From positions 558,001 to 622,000 of the forward strand of contig NZ_CP017279.1 in NCBI RefSeq assembly GCF_001750725.1: DNA of 64,000 nt, read 5' to 3'. The translations under genes and the position numbers were made by a program. This stretch comes from Enterobacter ludwigii. Lineage in GTDB: Bacteria; Pseudomonadota; Gammaproteobacteria; Enterobacterales; Enterobacteriaceae. Below the pieces are notes generated by a model that worked only from the letters and a program-made list of their open reading frames with translations, made no database searches and had not been told where the DNA came from. Shown piece by piece: positions 29,420 to 38,413 of the stretch (positions are counted from its first letter, which is position 1; each line of letters opens with the position of its first letter).

Positions 29420-30158
29420 ACAGGCGATCGCGGCGGCATTTGGCCGGGCCGCGCGCAGCTATTCGCAGCACGATGAACTCCAGCGTCAGAGTGCGCAGGG
29501 GCTGCTTGCTTTACTCAACGAGACCCGGTTCCCTCAGGTGCTGGACGCCGGGTGTGGGCCGGGTGCCAATAGCCGACACTGGCGTGCGGCCGGCAGCGAG
29601 GTGACGGCTATCGACCTGTCGCCCGATATGCTCGAGGAGGCCCGTCAGCAGCAGGCCGCGCACCACTATCTGGTTGCCGATATTGAGTCCATTCCGCTGC
29701 CGGATGCGCGGTTTGATCTGGTCTGGAGCCATCTGGCGGTACAGTGGTGCAGTAGTCTCCCGCAGGCATTAAACGAGCTTTATCGCGTGGCGCGCCCGGG
29801 TGGATGCGTGGCCTTCACCACGCTGCTGGAAAGCTCTTTACCGGAGCTCAATCAGGCGTGGAAAGCGGTGGATGAACAACCTCACGCTAACCGTTTTTTG
29901 CCGCACGAGCAGGTCATCCACGCGCTGGCGGGATGGCGCTATCGCTGTGCTGAGCAGACCATTACGCTGAATTTCGACGATGCCTTCAGCGCCATGCGCT
30001 CCCTGAAGGGCATTGGCGCGACCCATCTGCATGCGGGGCGTGAAAAGAAACCTCTTACCCGCGGCCAGTTGCAGCGTCTGGAGCTGGCGTGGCCGCAGCA
30101 GCGGGGGCAGTTCCCGCTCTCATATCAACTTTTTCATGGGATTATTGAACGTGACTGA
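29403..30158 (+). CDS. bioC: Malonyl-ACP O-methyltransferase BioC
   Basis: BioC methylates malonyl-ACP so that the fatty acid machinery can build the pimeloyl chain. The 251-residue SAM methyltransferase shows motif [16 protein letters not shown] (about 45-59), the acidic loop [13 protein letters not shown] and [11 protein letters not shown]. It overlaps bioF by 17 bp and bioD by 8 bp, so the operon is tightly packed. Confidence 0.96.
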   Translation: MTPVNKQAIAAAFGRAARSYSQHDELQRQSAQGLLALLNETRFPQVLDAGCGPGANSRHWRAAGSEVTAIDLSPDMLEEARQQQAAHHYLVADIESIPLPDARFDLVWSHLAVQWCSSLPQALNELYRVARPGGCVAFTTLLESSLPELNQAWKAVDEQPHANRFLPHEQVIHALAGWRYRCAEQTITLNFDDAFSAMRSLKGIGATHLHAGREKKPLTRGQLQRLELAWPQQRGQFPLSYQLFHGIIERD

Positions 30159-30852
30159 ACGTTATTTTGTCACCGGAACAGATACCGAAGTGGGCAAGAC
30201 GGTTGCCAGCTCAGCGCTGCTGCAGGCGGCGCGCATGCAGGGAAAAACCACCGCCGGATATAAACCTGTCGCCTCCGGCAGCGAGATGACGGCGCACGGG
30301 TTACGCAATACCGACGCGCTGGCGCTCCAGCGCAACAGCACGCTTGAACTTGCCTATTCAGCGGTGAATCCGTACACCTTTGCCGAGCCCACCTCACCGC
30401 ATATTATCAGCGCCGATGAAGGTCGCCCGATTGATTTTGCCGTGCTTTCTGCCGGGTTACGCGCCCTTGAACGCCAGGCTGACTGGGTACTGGTGGAGGG
30501 CGCCGGTGGCTGGTTTACGCCACTTTCGGCGGACCAGACCTTTGCTGACTGGGTGCAAATCGAGCAGCTGTCGGTAATTCTGGTGGTAGGGGTCAAACTC
30601 GGCTGTATCAACCATGCGATGCTGACTGCCCAGGCCGTTCAGCAGGCCGGGCTGCGCCTGGCCGGCTGGATAGCCAACGACGTGGTTGCGCCGGGCAGGC
30701 GACATCAGGAGTATCTGGCAACGCTGAAGCGGGTGATTCCTGCGCCGTTTCTTGGGGAGATCCCGTGGCTGGCTGACACTGCCGGGTGCGCTGAAACCGG
30801 GCATTACCTCGATCTCAGCGTCTTGCCTCCAGCGACATCCAGTGTGCGATAA
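30151..30852 (+). CDS. bioD: Dethiobiotin synthetase BioD
   Basis: BioD closes the ureido ring of dethiobiotin with CO2 and ATP. The 233-residue protein starts [19 protein letters not shown] after a GTG at 30151, with the P-loop GTDTEVGKT (about 9-17) and [12 protein letters not shown] (about 111). The GTG start is chosen by homology and coupling to bioC; an ATG at 30136 would add five residues. The C-terminal codons overlap by 38 bp the end of the convergent ABC ATPase gene. Confidence 0.94.
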   Translation: MTERYFVTGTDTEVGKTVASSALLQAARMQGKTTAGYKPVASGSEMTAHGLRNTDALALQRNSTLELAYSAVNPYTFAEPTSPHIISADEGRPIDFAVLSAGLRALERQADWVLVEGAGGWFTPLSADQTFADWVQIEQLSVILVVGVKLGCINHAMLTAQAVQQAGLRLAGWIANDVVAPGRRHQEYLATLKRVIPAPFLGEIPWLADTAGCAETGHYLDLSVLPPATSSVR

Positions 30853-31537
30853 GCTCGTCGTCCAGCTCGTTAACGTGGCCCTGGGCCACGTTACGCCCGC
30901 GATACAGCATGCAAAAGCGCTCCGCGACCCGGCGGATAAACGACAGCTGCTGCTCAGCTAACAACACCGTCATTCCCAGTTCCCGGTTTAACCGCACCAG
31001 CAGCTGGCTCAGCTTCTGGGCGAAGCTGTGGCCCGCGCCATGCATCGGTTCATCCAGAATCAGCATCCGCGGACGGATGACCAGCGCATTGGCCAGCGCC
31101 AGCTGATACTGGTCGTCTGGCGAAAGCGTGTTGGCCCGGGTTTGTCGCAGCGCATAGAGTTCCGGAAAGAGGTCGTAAACGTCACTTTTCGCTTCAGGGT
31201 CTGGTTTCCCTGTCGCGCGCATGGCGATATGCAGATTTTCATCAATGGTTAACTGGGAGAAAATCCGCCTGTCCTGCGGGACATAGCCTATTCCCGGGCC
31301 AGCGAAAGGTTCTGGCGTCTGGCTAAGCAAATCTCGCGGCGGTGCACCGGCTTCGTGCCAGATGATGGTGCCGCTGTCGACAGGCACTTTCCCGGCGATG
31401 CAATTCATCAGGGTCGTTTTGCCCATCCCCGGCAGGCCAACAACGCCTGTACACATGCCTTTGGGAAAATCTAAATCCACGTTCCATAGCGTATGTTGGC
31501 TTCCGTAAAACTGGTTAACTGCACGCAGACTCAACAT
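30815..31537 (-). CDS. Orphan ABC ATPase of the UrtE/LivF type
   Basis: This 240-residue protein is a single ABC ATPase domain close to the UrtE/LivF branch, which energises urea or branched amino acid importers. Walker A is GLPGMGKTT (about 34-42), the Q-loop region is YVPQDRRIFSQLTI, and Walker B is RMLILDEPMHG. The signature reads LSPDDQYQLALANAL, where family members have LSGGQ, so the motif that contacts ATP is degenerate. No permease or binding protein lies nearby. AGGAGAG before the start suggests it is translated. It runs convergent to bioD with a 38-bp tail overlap and is not at this place in E. coli. It could be a relic of a urea-type transporter, or serve a distant partner. Confidence 0.8.
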   Translation of the reverse strand: MLSLRAVNQFYGSQHTLWNVDLDFPKGMCTGVVGLPGMGKTTLMNCIAGKVPVDSGTIIWHEAGAPPRDLLSQTPEPFAGPGIGYVPQDRRIFSQLTIDENLHIAMRATGKPDPEAKSDVYDLFPELYALRQTRANTLSPDDQYQLALANALVIRPRMLILDEPMHGAGHSFAQKLSQLLVRLNRELGMTVLLAEQQLSFIRRVAERFCMLYRGRNVAQGHVNELDDELIAHWMSLEARR

Positions 31538-31864
31538 CTTTCTCTCCTTAAAAATCTGTGTGGATGAGGCTCATTGTGGGATGTGCAAAACTCCTGCCAG
31601 AAACCCTAAATTGATTAAAAAAGAGGCTTTTTTAGGAATTTGTCCTGGATAAGCGGTGTGTGATTACCCCCTTTGCACATCCGCGGTGCCGGACGTGATG
31701 AGTTGTGGTGCAGGGTTAAAATGGTGGAAATGTGAGCAAGATCGCATCGGTTGGTTATGAATGACACAACTGTTTATCAGCAAAAAATAGCTATAAAAAA
31801 TTTTTGCTGCCGTTTCGTGGGAAAAGTCGGGAATTTGCTGAGCGGCGGTCTGCACGGGCTGGAA

Positions 31865-31905
31865 GCAGTTATCCACTATTCCTGTGGATAACCATGTGCA
31901 TTAGA
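31865..31905. other. DARS1-like DnaA-box cluster
   Basis: TTATCCACT (31869-31877, one mismatch) and TGTGGATAA (31883-31891, perfect box on the minus strand) face each other across five bases. TGTGCATTA (31895-31903) is a weaker third box. In E. coli the DnaA-reactivating sequence DARS1 lies between bioD and uvrB and has a core of three DnaA boxes; place and form agree. Further one-mismatch boxes are at 31559-31567 and 32092-32100. Activity is inferred. Confidence 0.75.
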
Positions 31906-32193
31906 GTTAGAAAACACGCGATAAGCGAGAGAAGACGCGGGTTACGACCAAATTGGCGCGAAACGCGGCTTTAGAAAATATCGCTTAATATTTAATTGGT
32001 TAGATAAAAGCAATTGCCGTAATGAAAGTGTCACCTGTTGCCATAAAACTATCATTACCTGGCTTGACAAATGTTAAAAAAGAAAAAGTTCTGGGGATAA
32101 CCCGTCCTGACTGGTGTTTTATGTTGTCACGGTCCAAATTTTGACCACTATCGCGCTAATCACCCTGCCGGTACTCTAAATATCCTGACATGC

Positions 32194-32213
32194 TACTGGT
32201 TTTTCATCCAGTG
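32194..32213 (+). promoter_or_regulatory. LexA box of uvrB
   Basis: TACTG, ten bases, CAGTG contains the required CTG-N10-CAG (32196-32211). It lies about 80 bp before the uvrB start, as in E. coli, where LexA blocks the SOS promoter of uvrB. Confidence 0.9.
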
Positions 32214-32288
32214 TTTTTTACTGGCATTCCTGGCAGCAACGAGTAAAATTACTCACCTGCCGCTTATAACGTCATCAGGTTGTCGCCC

Positions 32289-34304
32289 ATGAGTAAACCG
32301 TTCAAATTGAATTCTGCATTCCGTCCTTCCGGCGATCAGCCTGAGGCGATCCGACGTCTCGAAGAGGGGCTGGAAGATGGGCTGGCGCACCAGACGCTGC
32401 TGGGGGTAACCGGTTCGGGCAAAACGTTTACCATTGCTAACGTTATCGCCGATCTGCAGCGCCCCACGATGGTGCTGGCCCCAAACAAAACCCTGGCCGC
32501 TCAGCTTTACGGCGAGATGAAAGAGTTCTTCCCGGATAACGCCGTGGAATATTTTGTCTCCTACTACGATTACTACCAGCCTGAAGCGTATGTCCCGAGC
32601 TCTGACACCTTCATTGAGAAAGATGCCTCGGTGAACGAACACATTGAGCAGATGCGTCTGTCGGCGACGAAGGCGCTCCTTGAGCGTCGCGATGTGGTGG
32701 TGGTGGCGTCAGTGTCGGCTATCTACGGTCTGGGCGATCCGGATCTCTATCTGAAGATGATGCTGCACCTGACCCAGGGGATGATCATCGATCAGCGCGC
32801 TATTTTACGCCGTCTGACAGAGCTGCAGTACACCCGTAACGATCAGGCGTTCCAGCGCGGTACCTTCCGCGTGCGCGGCGAGGTGATTGATATCTTCCCG
32901 GCAGAGTCGGACGATATCGCCCTGCGCGTTGAGCTGTTTGACGAAGAGGTTGAACGCCTGTCGCTGTTTGACCCGCTGACCGGCCACGTCGAGTCGGTCG
33001 TTCAGCGCTATACCATCTACCCGAAAACGCACTACGTGACGCCACGCGAGCGTATCGTGCAGGCGATGGAAGAGATCAAAGTTGAGCTGGCAGACCGCCG
33101 TAAGGTGCTTCTGGCGAATAATAAGCTGCTGGAAGAGCAACGCCTGAGCCAGCGCACCCAGTTTGACCTGGAGATGATGAACGAGCTGGGCTACTGCTCC
33201 GGTATCGAAAACTACTCACGTTTCCTCTCCGGGCGTGGTCCGGGCGAGCCACCGCCGACGCTGTTTGATTACCTGCCGGCAGACGGTCTGCTGGTGATCG
33301 ACGAATCTCACGTGACTATCCCGCAAATTGGCGGGATGTATCGCGGTGACCGGGCGCGTAAAGAGACGCTGGTGGAGTATGGTTTCCGTCTGCCATCGGC
33401 GCTGGATAACCGTCCCATGAAGTTTGAAGAATTTGAGGCGCTGGCACCGCAAACCATCTACGTCTCGGCTACGCCGGGCAACTACGAGCTCGAAAAATCG
33501 GGCGATGAGGTGGTTGACCAGGTGGTGCGTCCGACCGGGCTGCTGGATCCGATTATCGAGGTGCGTCCGGTCGCCACTCAGGTTGACGATCTGCTGTCAG
33601 AAATCCGTATCCGCGCGGCCATCAACGAGCGCGTGCTGGTAACGACGTTGACCAAGCGCATGGCGGAAGATCTCACCGAGTATCTTGAGGAGCACGGTGA
33701 GCGGGTGCGTTATCTGCACTCGGATATCGATACCGTCGAGCGTATGGAGATCATCCGCGACCTGCGTCTGGGCGAGTTTGACGTGCTGGTGGGTATCAAC
33801 CTGCTGCGAGAAGGCCTGGATATGCCAGAAGTCTCGCTGGTGGCGATTCTGGATGCCGACAAAGAGGGCTTCCTGCGTTCTGAACGCTCCCTGATCCAGA
33901 CCATTGGCCGTGCCGCGCGTAACGTTAACGGTAAAGCGATCCTTTACGGTGACAAAATTACCCCGTCAATGGCGAAAGCAATTGGCGAAACGGAGCGTCG
34001 TCGTGAGAAACAGCAGCGTTACAACGAAGAGCACGGCATTACGCCGCAGGGCCTGAACAAGAAAGTGGTGGATATTCTGGCGCTGGGTCAGAACATTGCG
34101 AAGACCAAAGCGAAAGGGCGCGGAAAAGCGCGTTCAGTGGTTGAGCCGGATACCGTCGAGCTGACGCCAAAAGCGCTGCAGCAGAAAATCCACGAACTGG
34201 AAGGGCAGATGATGCAGCATGCGCAGAACCTCGAATTCGAAGAGGCCGCGCAAATCCGCGACCAGCTGCATCAGTTGCGCGATCTGTTTATCGCCGCCTC
34301 CTAA
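32289..34304 (+). CDS. uvrB: Excinuclease ABC subunit B
   Basis: UvrB is the damage-verifying helicase-like core of nucleotide excision repair. It is loaded by UvrA, and then UvrC cuts on both sides. The 671-residue protein has Walker [11 protein letters not shown] (about 39), the beta-hairpin aromatic cluster [16 protein letters not shown] (about 92-108), the DEAH-type box IDESH, the helicase motif [10 protein letters not shown] and a C-terminal UVR domain (about 630-665) that contacts UvrC. The start at 32289 (MSKPFKLN) is chosen by homology over an ATG three codons upstream. Confidence 0.97.
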   Translation: MSKPFKLNSAFRPSGDQPEAIRRLEEGLEDGLAHQTLLGVTGSGKTFTIANVIADLQRPTMVLAPNKTLAAQLYGEMKEFFPDNAVEYFVSYYDYYQPEAYVPSSDTFIEKDASVNEHIEQMRLSATKALLERRDVVVVASVSAIYGLGDPDLYLKMMLHLTQGMIIDQRAILRRLTELQYTRNDQAFQRGTFRVRGEVIDIFPAESDDIALRVELFDEEVERLSLFDPLTGHVESVVQRYTIYPKTHYVTPRERIVQAMEEIKVELADRRKVLLANNKLLEEQRLSQRTQFDLEMMNELGYCSGIENYSRFLSGRGPGEPPPTLFDYLPADGLLVIDESHVTIPQIGGMYRGDRARKETLVEYGFRLPSALDNRPMKFEEFEALAPQTIYVSATPGNYELEKSGDEVVDQVVRPTGLLDPIIEVRPVATQVDDLLSEIRIRAAINERVLVTTLTKRMAEDLTEYLEEHGERVRYLHSDIDTVERMEIIRDLRLGEFDVLVGINLLREGLDMPEVSLVAILDADKEGFLRSERSLIQTIGRAARNVNGKAILYGDKITPSMAKAIGETERRREKQQRYNEEHGITPQGLNKKVVDILALGQNIAKTKAKGRGKARSVVEPDTVELTPKALQQKIHELEGQMMQHAQNLEFEEAAQIRDQLHQLRDLFIAAS

Positions 34305-34312
34305 GTAAAAGC

Positions 34313-34339
34313 AAAATGACAGCCGCAGGCTGTCATTTT
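34313..34339. terminator. Terminator of uvrB
   Basis: Arms ATGACAGCC and GGCTGTCAT with loop GCA, preceded by A residues and followed by a T run. It lies 9 bp after the uvrB stop and can act on both strands. Confidence 0.85.
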
Positions 34340-34352
34340 TTTAGTGGTTGCT

Positions 34353-34368
34353 CTCTCCCGTGGGAGAG
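34353..34368. repeat. Short GA-rich palindrome, possible interspersed repeat
   Basis: CTCTCCC-GT-GGGAGAG followed by TGGTCGGGTGAAGGCA resembles a palindromic intergenic element common in enteric chromosomes. It lies between the uvrB terminator and the convergent ybhK end. Family membership would need a genome-wide search. Confidence 0.4.
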
Positions 34369-34390
34369 TGGTCGGGTGAAGGCATAATTT

Positions 34391-35299
34391 CTATCCCAGG
34401 TCCTGAATCGCCTTCTCCAGCGCTTCACGCAGCAGGTGACGGTCGTGGCGATATTTGATATCGCTCGCTTCCAGCGGCTCCTGAACCACCACGCGATCGC
34501 CAATCCCTGATACATCAACTTTCGGGCCGACCACCACGCCATCGATGATTTTCTTCCCGACGTACTGCTCCATCAGATTCAGTTTGTCCGCCAGCGACAG
34601 GCTCGCCGCCGCCGGGCTCAACTCACGGCCTAAATTGCCGATGTAAACCATGGGGGCGGGCGTTCTGCGCAGGGCCTGTGCCAGCTCTTTGACCAGTAAA
34701 ATGGGCATCAGACTGGTGTAAAAACTGCCCGGCCCAATCAAAATCAAATCCGCTTCGCCGATGGCCTCAATGGCTTCACGCGTGGCGGGCACGCTTGGGT
34801 AGGTCATCAGCTCTTTTGGCGGCACGGTAAGCTGGTCGATGTTCACTTCGCCATAAACCTCGTGCCCTTCCGCATCGATCGCCATTAAATCGACCGGTTG
34901 TTCGGACATTGGGATCAGGAACGCGTCAACCTTGAGCAGGTTTCGGATCAAATTGATGGCTTCCAGCGGGCGCACTGACAGGTGATCCAGCGCTTTAAGC
35001 ATCAAATTTCCAAGGTTATGCCCGGAAAGTTCGCCGTTACCGCCAAAACGGTACTCAAACATCGCCGAAGCGACGCTCGGCTCGGTAATTAACTGATTCA
35101 GACAATTACGCATATCGCCCCAGGCGATACCCCCTTCCGCGCGTCGAATACGCCCGGTGGAGCCGCCATTATCCGTGGTTGTCACTATCCCTGTCAGCCT
35201 TGAGCCAAGTGAAGACAGAGAAGACATCACTCGCCCCAGACCATGGCCTCCGCCAAGAGCGACAACACGGTCAAGATCCGCAAAAGTGCGATTGCGCAT
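34391..35299 (-). CDS. ybhK: YvcK/CofD-like protein YbhK
   Basis: YbhK belongs to the YvcK family, related to CofD-type transferases. Gram-positive members bind UDP-sugars and affect cell wall and carbon metabolism; the E. coli role is not known. The 302-residue protein has the nucleotide-binding [15 protein letters not shown] (about 12-26), [13 protein letters not shown] and [15 protein letters not shown] (about 195). The start at 35299 (MRNRTFADL) is chosen by homology; an ATG two codons upstream is an alternative. It is divergent from moaA and converges on uvrB. Confidence 0.92.
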   Translation of the reverse strand: MRNRTFADLDRVVALGGGHGLGRVMSSLSSLGSRLTGIVTTTDNGGSTGRIRRAEGGIAWGDMRNCLNQLITEPSVASAMFEYRFGGNGELSGHNLGNLMLKALDHLSVRPLEAINLIRNLLKVDAFLIPMSEQPVDLMAIDAEGHEVYGEVNIDQLTVPPKELMTYPSVPATREAIEAIGEADLILIGPGSFYTSLMPILLVKELAQALRRTPAPMVYIGNLGRELSPAAASLSLADKLNLMEQYVGKKIIDGVVVGPKVDVSGIGDRVVVQEPLEASDIKYRHDRHLLREALEKAIQDLG

Positions 35300-35440
35300 A
35301 CACATTCCTTATCACGTTCGATCTGCGTAACACTACCCTAACTACCCCTAAAAGACGATGCCTCACCCGGCGCAAAATGACGTATATCAATGTGAATATG
35401 CTGTTTTTAGGTATTCTGTAGCGAAAATACACGATTATGT

Positions 35441-35464
35441 CGTTATGTATATTGTTATATAGCG
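35441..35464 (+). promoter_or_regulatory. ModE site of the moa operon
   Basis: Arms CGTTATGT and ATATAGCG with eight bases between have the same 8-8-8 layout as the modA operator, with one change in each arm. It lies about 200 bp before moaA and upstream of the candidate -10, suiting activation. E. coli ModE activates moa. Confidence 0.8.
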
Positions 35465-35537
35465 TTAAGTGATAATGGCGAAGGGGAGATTTCCGCGCTA
35501 CTATCGCCATAACCACGTTTTCAAATTTGAAAACATA

Positions 35538-35642
35538 CACTCGAGCCCTGGCGCCTGTGTCGAAAGATATGGCGTCCTGGCCGTGGCGAATATGCCACCA
35601 GGGTACAGAAAGAAATGACTGTGCCTCCCGTCTCTGGAAAGG
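35538..35642 (+). promoter_or_regulatory. Molybdenum cofactor (Moco) riboswitch
   Basis: The moaA leader matches the E. coli Moco element in order and spacing. Helix CCTG/CAGG with inner GTGGC/GCCAC is at 35576-35602. Helix GGTACAG/CTGTGCC is at 35602-35625 with loop AAAGAAATGA, and CTCCCGTCTCTGGAAAGG lies just before the start. In E. coli this RNA lowers moaA translation when Moco is abundant. The second helix keeps pairing although its bases differ from E. coli. Confidence 0.88.
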
Positions 35643-35647
35643 TGTAC

Positions 35648-36637
35648 ATGGCTTCACAACTTACTGATGCATTCGCGCGTAAGTTTTTTTACTTACGTCT
35701 GTCGATTACCGATGTGTGCAACTTCCGTTGCACCTACTGCCTGCCCGATGGCTACAAACCGGGCAGCGTCACCAATAACGGCTTTCTCTCCGTGGACGAA
35801 GTGCGCCGCGTCACGCGCGCATTCTCTGAGCTCGGCACGGAAAAGGTCCGCCTGACCGGAGGGGAACCCTCTCTGCGTCGTGATTTCCCCGATATCATTG
35901 CTGCGGTGCGTGAGAACGATCGTATCCGTCAGATTGCGGTCACCACCAACGGGTACCGTATGGCTCGCGACGTTGCGGCCTGGCGCGACGCGGGCTTAAC
36001 CGCCATCAACGTCAGCGTGGACAGCCTTGATGCCCGCCAGTTTCATGCCATTACCGGCCAGGATAAATTCCGTCAGGTGATGGATGGAATTGACGCGGCG
36101 TTCAGTGCCGGGTTCCAGAAGGTCAAAGTCAATACGGTGCTGATGCGTGACGTCAACCATCACCAGCTTGATACCTTCCTGGCGTGGATCAAATCCCGCC
36201 CCATCCAGTTGCGTTTTATCGAGCTGATGGAAACCGGCGAGGGCAGTGAGCTGTTCCGTCGGCATCACATCTCCGGGATGGTGTTGCGTGCTGAGCTGCT
36301 GAAACGCGGCTGGATCCACCAGATCCGTCAGCGCAGCGACGGCCCGGCGCAGGTCTTTTGTCACCCGGATTACGAAGGGGAAATCGGGCTTATCATGCCG
36401 TATGAGAAAGACTTCTGTGCCAGCTGTAACCGTCTTCGCGTCTCCTCCGTTGGTAAGCTGCATCTGTGCCTGTTCGGGGATGGCGGTGTCGACCTTCGCG
36501 ATCTGCTGGCGGAAGACGCCCAACAGGCCGCGCTTGAAGCGCGGATTTCTGAAGCTCTGACGCACAAAAAACAGACCCACTTCCTGCATCAGGGCAACAC
36601 CGGCATTACTCAGAACCTGTCCTACATTGGCGGGTAA
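35648..36637 (+). CDS. moaA: GTP 3',8-cyclase MoaA
   Basis: MoaA is the radical SAM enzyme that starts molybdopterin synthesis by converting GTP to 3',8-cyclo-dihydro-GTP. The 329-residue protein has the N-terminal cluster motif CNFRCTYC (about 24-31), [11 protein letters not shown], and a second C-terminal cluster in [11 protein letters not shown] and LCLFG. It ends in the conserved GG. The start at 35648 (MASQLTDA) follows AAAGGTGTAC, part of the riboswitch. It heads moaABCDE. Confidence 0.97.
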   Translation: MASQLTDAFARKFFYLRLSITDVCNFRCTYCLPDGYKPGSVTNNGFLSVDEVRRVTRAFSELGTEKVRLTGGEPSLRRDFPDIIAAVRENDRIRQIAVTTNGYRMARDVAAWRDAGLTAINVSVDSLDARQFHAITGQDKFRQVMDGIDAAFSAGFQKVKVNTVLMRDVNHHQLDTFLAWIKSRPIQLRFIELMETGEGSELFRRHHISGMVLRAELLKRGWIHQIRQRSDGPAQVFCHPDYEGEIGLIMPYEKDFCASCNRLRVSSVGKLHLCLFGDGGVDLRDLLAEDAQQAALEARISEALTHKKQTHFLHQGNTGITQNLSYIGG

Positions 36638-36661
36638 TCAGGCTTAAGAAGGAACCAGAAG

Positions 36662-37174
36662 ATGAGTCAGGTTAGCGCGGAATTTATCCCGACACGCATT
36701 GCTATTCTTACCGTTTCCGACCGCCGCGGTGAAGAGGATGACACCTCCGGCCACTGGCTGCGCGATGCGGCACATGATGCCGGGCACAGTATTGTTGATA
36801 AGGCGATCGTGAAAGAGAACCGTTATGCCATTCGTGCCCGGGTCTCTCAGTGGATTGCCAGCGATGAGGTGCAGGTGGTGCTGATCACCGGTGGCACCGG
36901 CTTTACCACAGGCGACCAGGCTCCCGAGGCGCTCGTCCCGCTGTTTGACCGGGAAGTGGAAGGCTTTGGTGAAGTGTTCCGCATGCTCTCGTTTGAAGAG
37001 ATTGGCACCTCCACGCTGCAGTCGCGTGCGGTGGCCGGTGTGGCGAACGGCACGTTGATTTTTGCCATGCCAGGCTCGACAAAAGCGTGTCGCACCGCGT
37101 GGGAAAATATCATTGCGCCGCAGCTGGATGCCCGTACCCGTCCGTGTAATTTCCATCCCCATTTAAAGAAATAA
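36662..37174 (+). CDS. moaB: Molybdopterin biosynthesis protein MoaB
   Basis: MoaB is a MogA-like protein of the MoCF-binding fold. In E. coli it is not needed for cofactor synthesis, and its exact task is unclear. The 170-residue protein has the family signature LITGGTGFTTGDQAPEA (about 73-89) and the late AMPGSTKACRTAWENI. It lies 24 bp after moaA and 3 bp before moaC. Confidence 0.95.
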   Translation: MSQVSAEFIPTRIAILTVSDRRGEEDDTSGHWLRDAAHDAGHSIVDKAIVKENRYAIRARVSQWIASDEVQVVLITGGTGFTTGDQAPEALVPLFDREVEGFGEVFRMLSFEEIGTSTLQSRAVAGVANGTLIFAMPGSTKACRTAWENIIAPQLDARTRPCNFHPHLKK

Positions 37175-37177
37175 GTT

Positions 37178-37663
37178 ATGTCGCAACTGACCCACATTAA
37201 CGCCGCTGGCGAAGCACATATGGTGGATGTCTCCGCCAAAGCCGAAACGGTGCGTGAGGCGCGTGCTGAAGCCTTCGTGACCATGTTGCCAGAGACCCTG
37301 GCGATGATTATTGACGGCAGCCATCACAAAGGCGACGTCTTTGCCACCGCCCGCATCGCCGGGATCCAGGCTGCGAAACGCACCTGGGACTTAATTCCGC
37401 TCTGCCACCCGCTGATGTTGAGCAAGGTGGAAGTTAACCTGCAGGCGCAGCCGGAGCACAACCGCGTGCGCATCGAGTCGCTCTGCCGCTTAACCGGGAA
37501 AACCGGGGTTGAGATGGAAGCCCTGACGGCGGCCTCTGTCGCCGCGTTGACTATCTATGACATGTGCAAAGCGGTGCAGAAAGATATGGTGATTGGCCCG
37601 GTTCGTTTGCTGGCGAAAAGCGGTGGTAAATCCGGTGATTTTAAGGTGGACAGCCATGATTAA
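37178..37663 (+). CDS. moaC: Cyclic pyranopterin monophosphate synthase MoaC
   Basis: MoaC converts the MoaA product to cyclic pyranopterin monophosphate. The 161-residue protein has the active-site stretch [15 protein letters not shown] (about 70-84), [22 protein letters not shown] (about 112-133) and the catalytic lysine in [12 protein letters not shown]. It overlaps moaD by 8 bp. Confidence 0.97.
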   Translation: MSQLTHINAAGEAHMVDVSAKAETVREARAEAFVTMLPETLAMIIDGSHHKGDVFATARIAGIQAAKRTWDLIPLCHPLMLSKVEVNLQAQPEHNRVRIESLCRLTGKTGVEMEALTAASVAALTIYDMCKAVQKDMVIGPVRLLAKSGGKSGDFKVDSHD

Positions 37664-37901
37664 GGTGCTCTTTTTTGCTCAGGTCCGCGAGCTGGTGGGC
37701 ACCGACAGCCTGATGCTTGATGCCCCGTTTGACACCGTTGCCGACCTGCGTGCGCATCTTGCCGCGCAAAGCGACCGCTGGGCGCTGGCGCTGGATGAAG
37801 GCAAGCTGCTGGCCGCGGTTAACCAGACGCTGGTGGAGCTGACCCATCCGCTGACGGCCGGGGATGAAGTGGCCTTCTTCCCGCCGGTGACAGGGGGCTA
37901 A
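37656..37901 (+). CDS. moaD: Molybdopterin synthase sulfur carrier subunit MoaD
   Basis: MoaD is a ubiquitin-like protein. Its C-terminal glycine carries a thiocarboxylate that gives sulfur to the dithiolene of molybdopterin. The 81-residue product ends in FFPPVTGG, with the required GG tail. The start at 37656 ([13 protein letters not shown]) is set by homology; the frame is open upstream within moaC. It is followed by moaE after one base. Confidence 0.95.
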   Translation: MIKVLFFAQVRELVGTDSLMLDAPFDTVADLRAHLAAQSDRWALALDEGKLLAAVNQTLVELTHPLTAGDEVAFFPPVTGG

Positions 37902-37902
37902 G

Positions 37903-38355
37903 ATGGCTGAAACCCGAATTCTGGTAGGTCATGATCGTTTCAGCGTTGGTACAGAATATGACTGGCTGGCAGAGCGTGACGAAGACGGTGCGGTTGTCAC
38001 CTTCACCGGTAAAGTGCGTAACCATAATCTCGGCGACAGCGTAAAGGCGCTGACGCTGGAGCACTATCCGGGCATGACGGAGAAATCCCTCGCGGAGATC
38101 GTTGAACAGGCGCGTGGCCGCTGGCCGCTCGGGCGAGTGACGGTTATCCACCGTATTGGTGAAATGTGGCCTGGCGAGGAAATCGTTTTTGTCGGCGTGA
38201 CCAGTGCCCATCGTAGTAGCGCGTTTGCAGCAGGGGAGTTCATTATGGATTACCTCAAAACTAAAGCGCCATTCTGGAAACGTGAAGCGACGCCGGAAGG
38301 CGACAGGTGGGTTGAGTCGCGTGACAGCGACAAAGAAGCCGCCAGTCGTTGGTAG
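37903..38355 (+). CDS. moaE: Molybdopterin synthase catalytic subunit MoaE
   Basis: MoaE forms the heterotetramer with MoaD that makes molybdopterin from cyclic pyranopterin monophosphate. The 150-residue protein has FTGKVRNHNLGDSV (about 35-48), LEHYPGMTEKSL, the conserved HRIGEMWPGEEIVFVGV (about 84-100) and the catalytic lysine region LKTKAPFWKRE (about 120). It is the last moa gene; no strong terminator separates it from ybhL, 58 bp on. Confidence 0.96.
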   Translation: MAETRILVGHDRFSVGTEYDWLAERDEDGAVVTFTGKVRNHNLGDSVKALTLEHYPGMTEKSLAEIVEQARGRWPLGRVTVIHRIGEMWPGEEIVFVGVTSAHRSSAFAAGEFIMDYLKTKAPFWKREATPEGDRWVESRDSDKEAASRW

Positions 38356-38413
38356 TCGGTTCGCGTGGATGTGTTAGTCTTAACGTGTGTGTCTACTTAA
38401 TCAGGAGTGAATC

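Larger units (their letters stand above)
31538..32288. other. Long non-coding stretch upstream of uvrB
   Basis: About 750 bp with no supported gene. It holds the leader of the ABC ATPase gene on the minus side, a cluster of DnaA boxes (31559-32100) and the uvrB control region with a LexA box. TTGACA at 32064-32069 is a possible -35 for an upstream uvrB promoter. The base composition is more AT-rich than the flanking genes. Confidence 0.7.
35300..35647. other. Intergenic control region between ybhK and moaA
   Basis: This 348-bp gap has no supported gene. It contains the ybhK leader on the left, then the ModE site (35441-35464), a candidate -10 TACTAT at 35499-35504 without a good -35, and the Moco riboswitch leader. 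A weak -35 fits an activator-dependent moa promoter. Confidence 0.7.

Noticed and set aside
31664..31876. A 70-codon reading frame on the minus strand before uvrB
   Set aside because: No ribosome site, no recognisable protein, and it runs through the DnaA boxes, so it is better read as non-coding.
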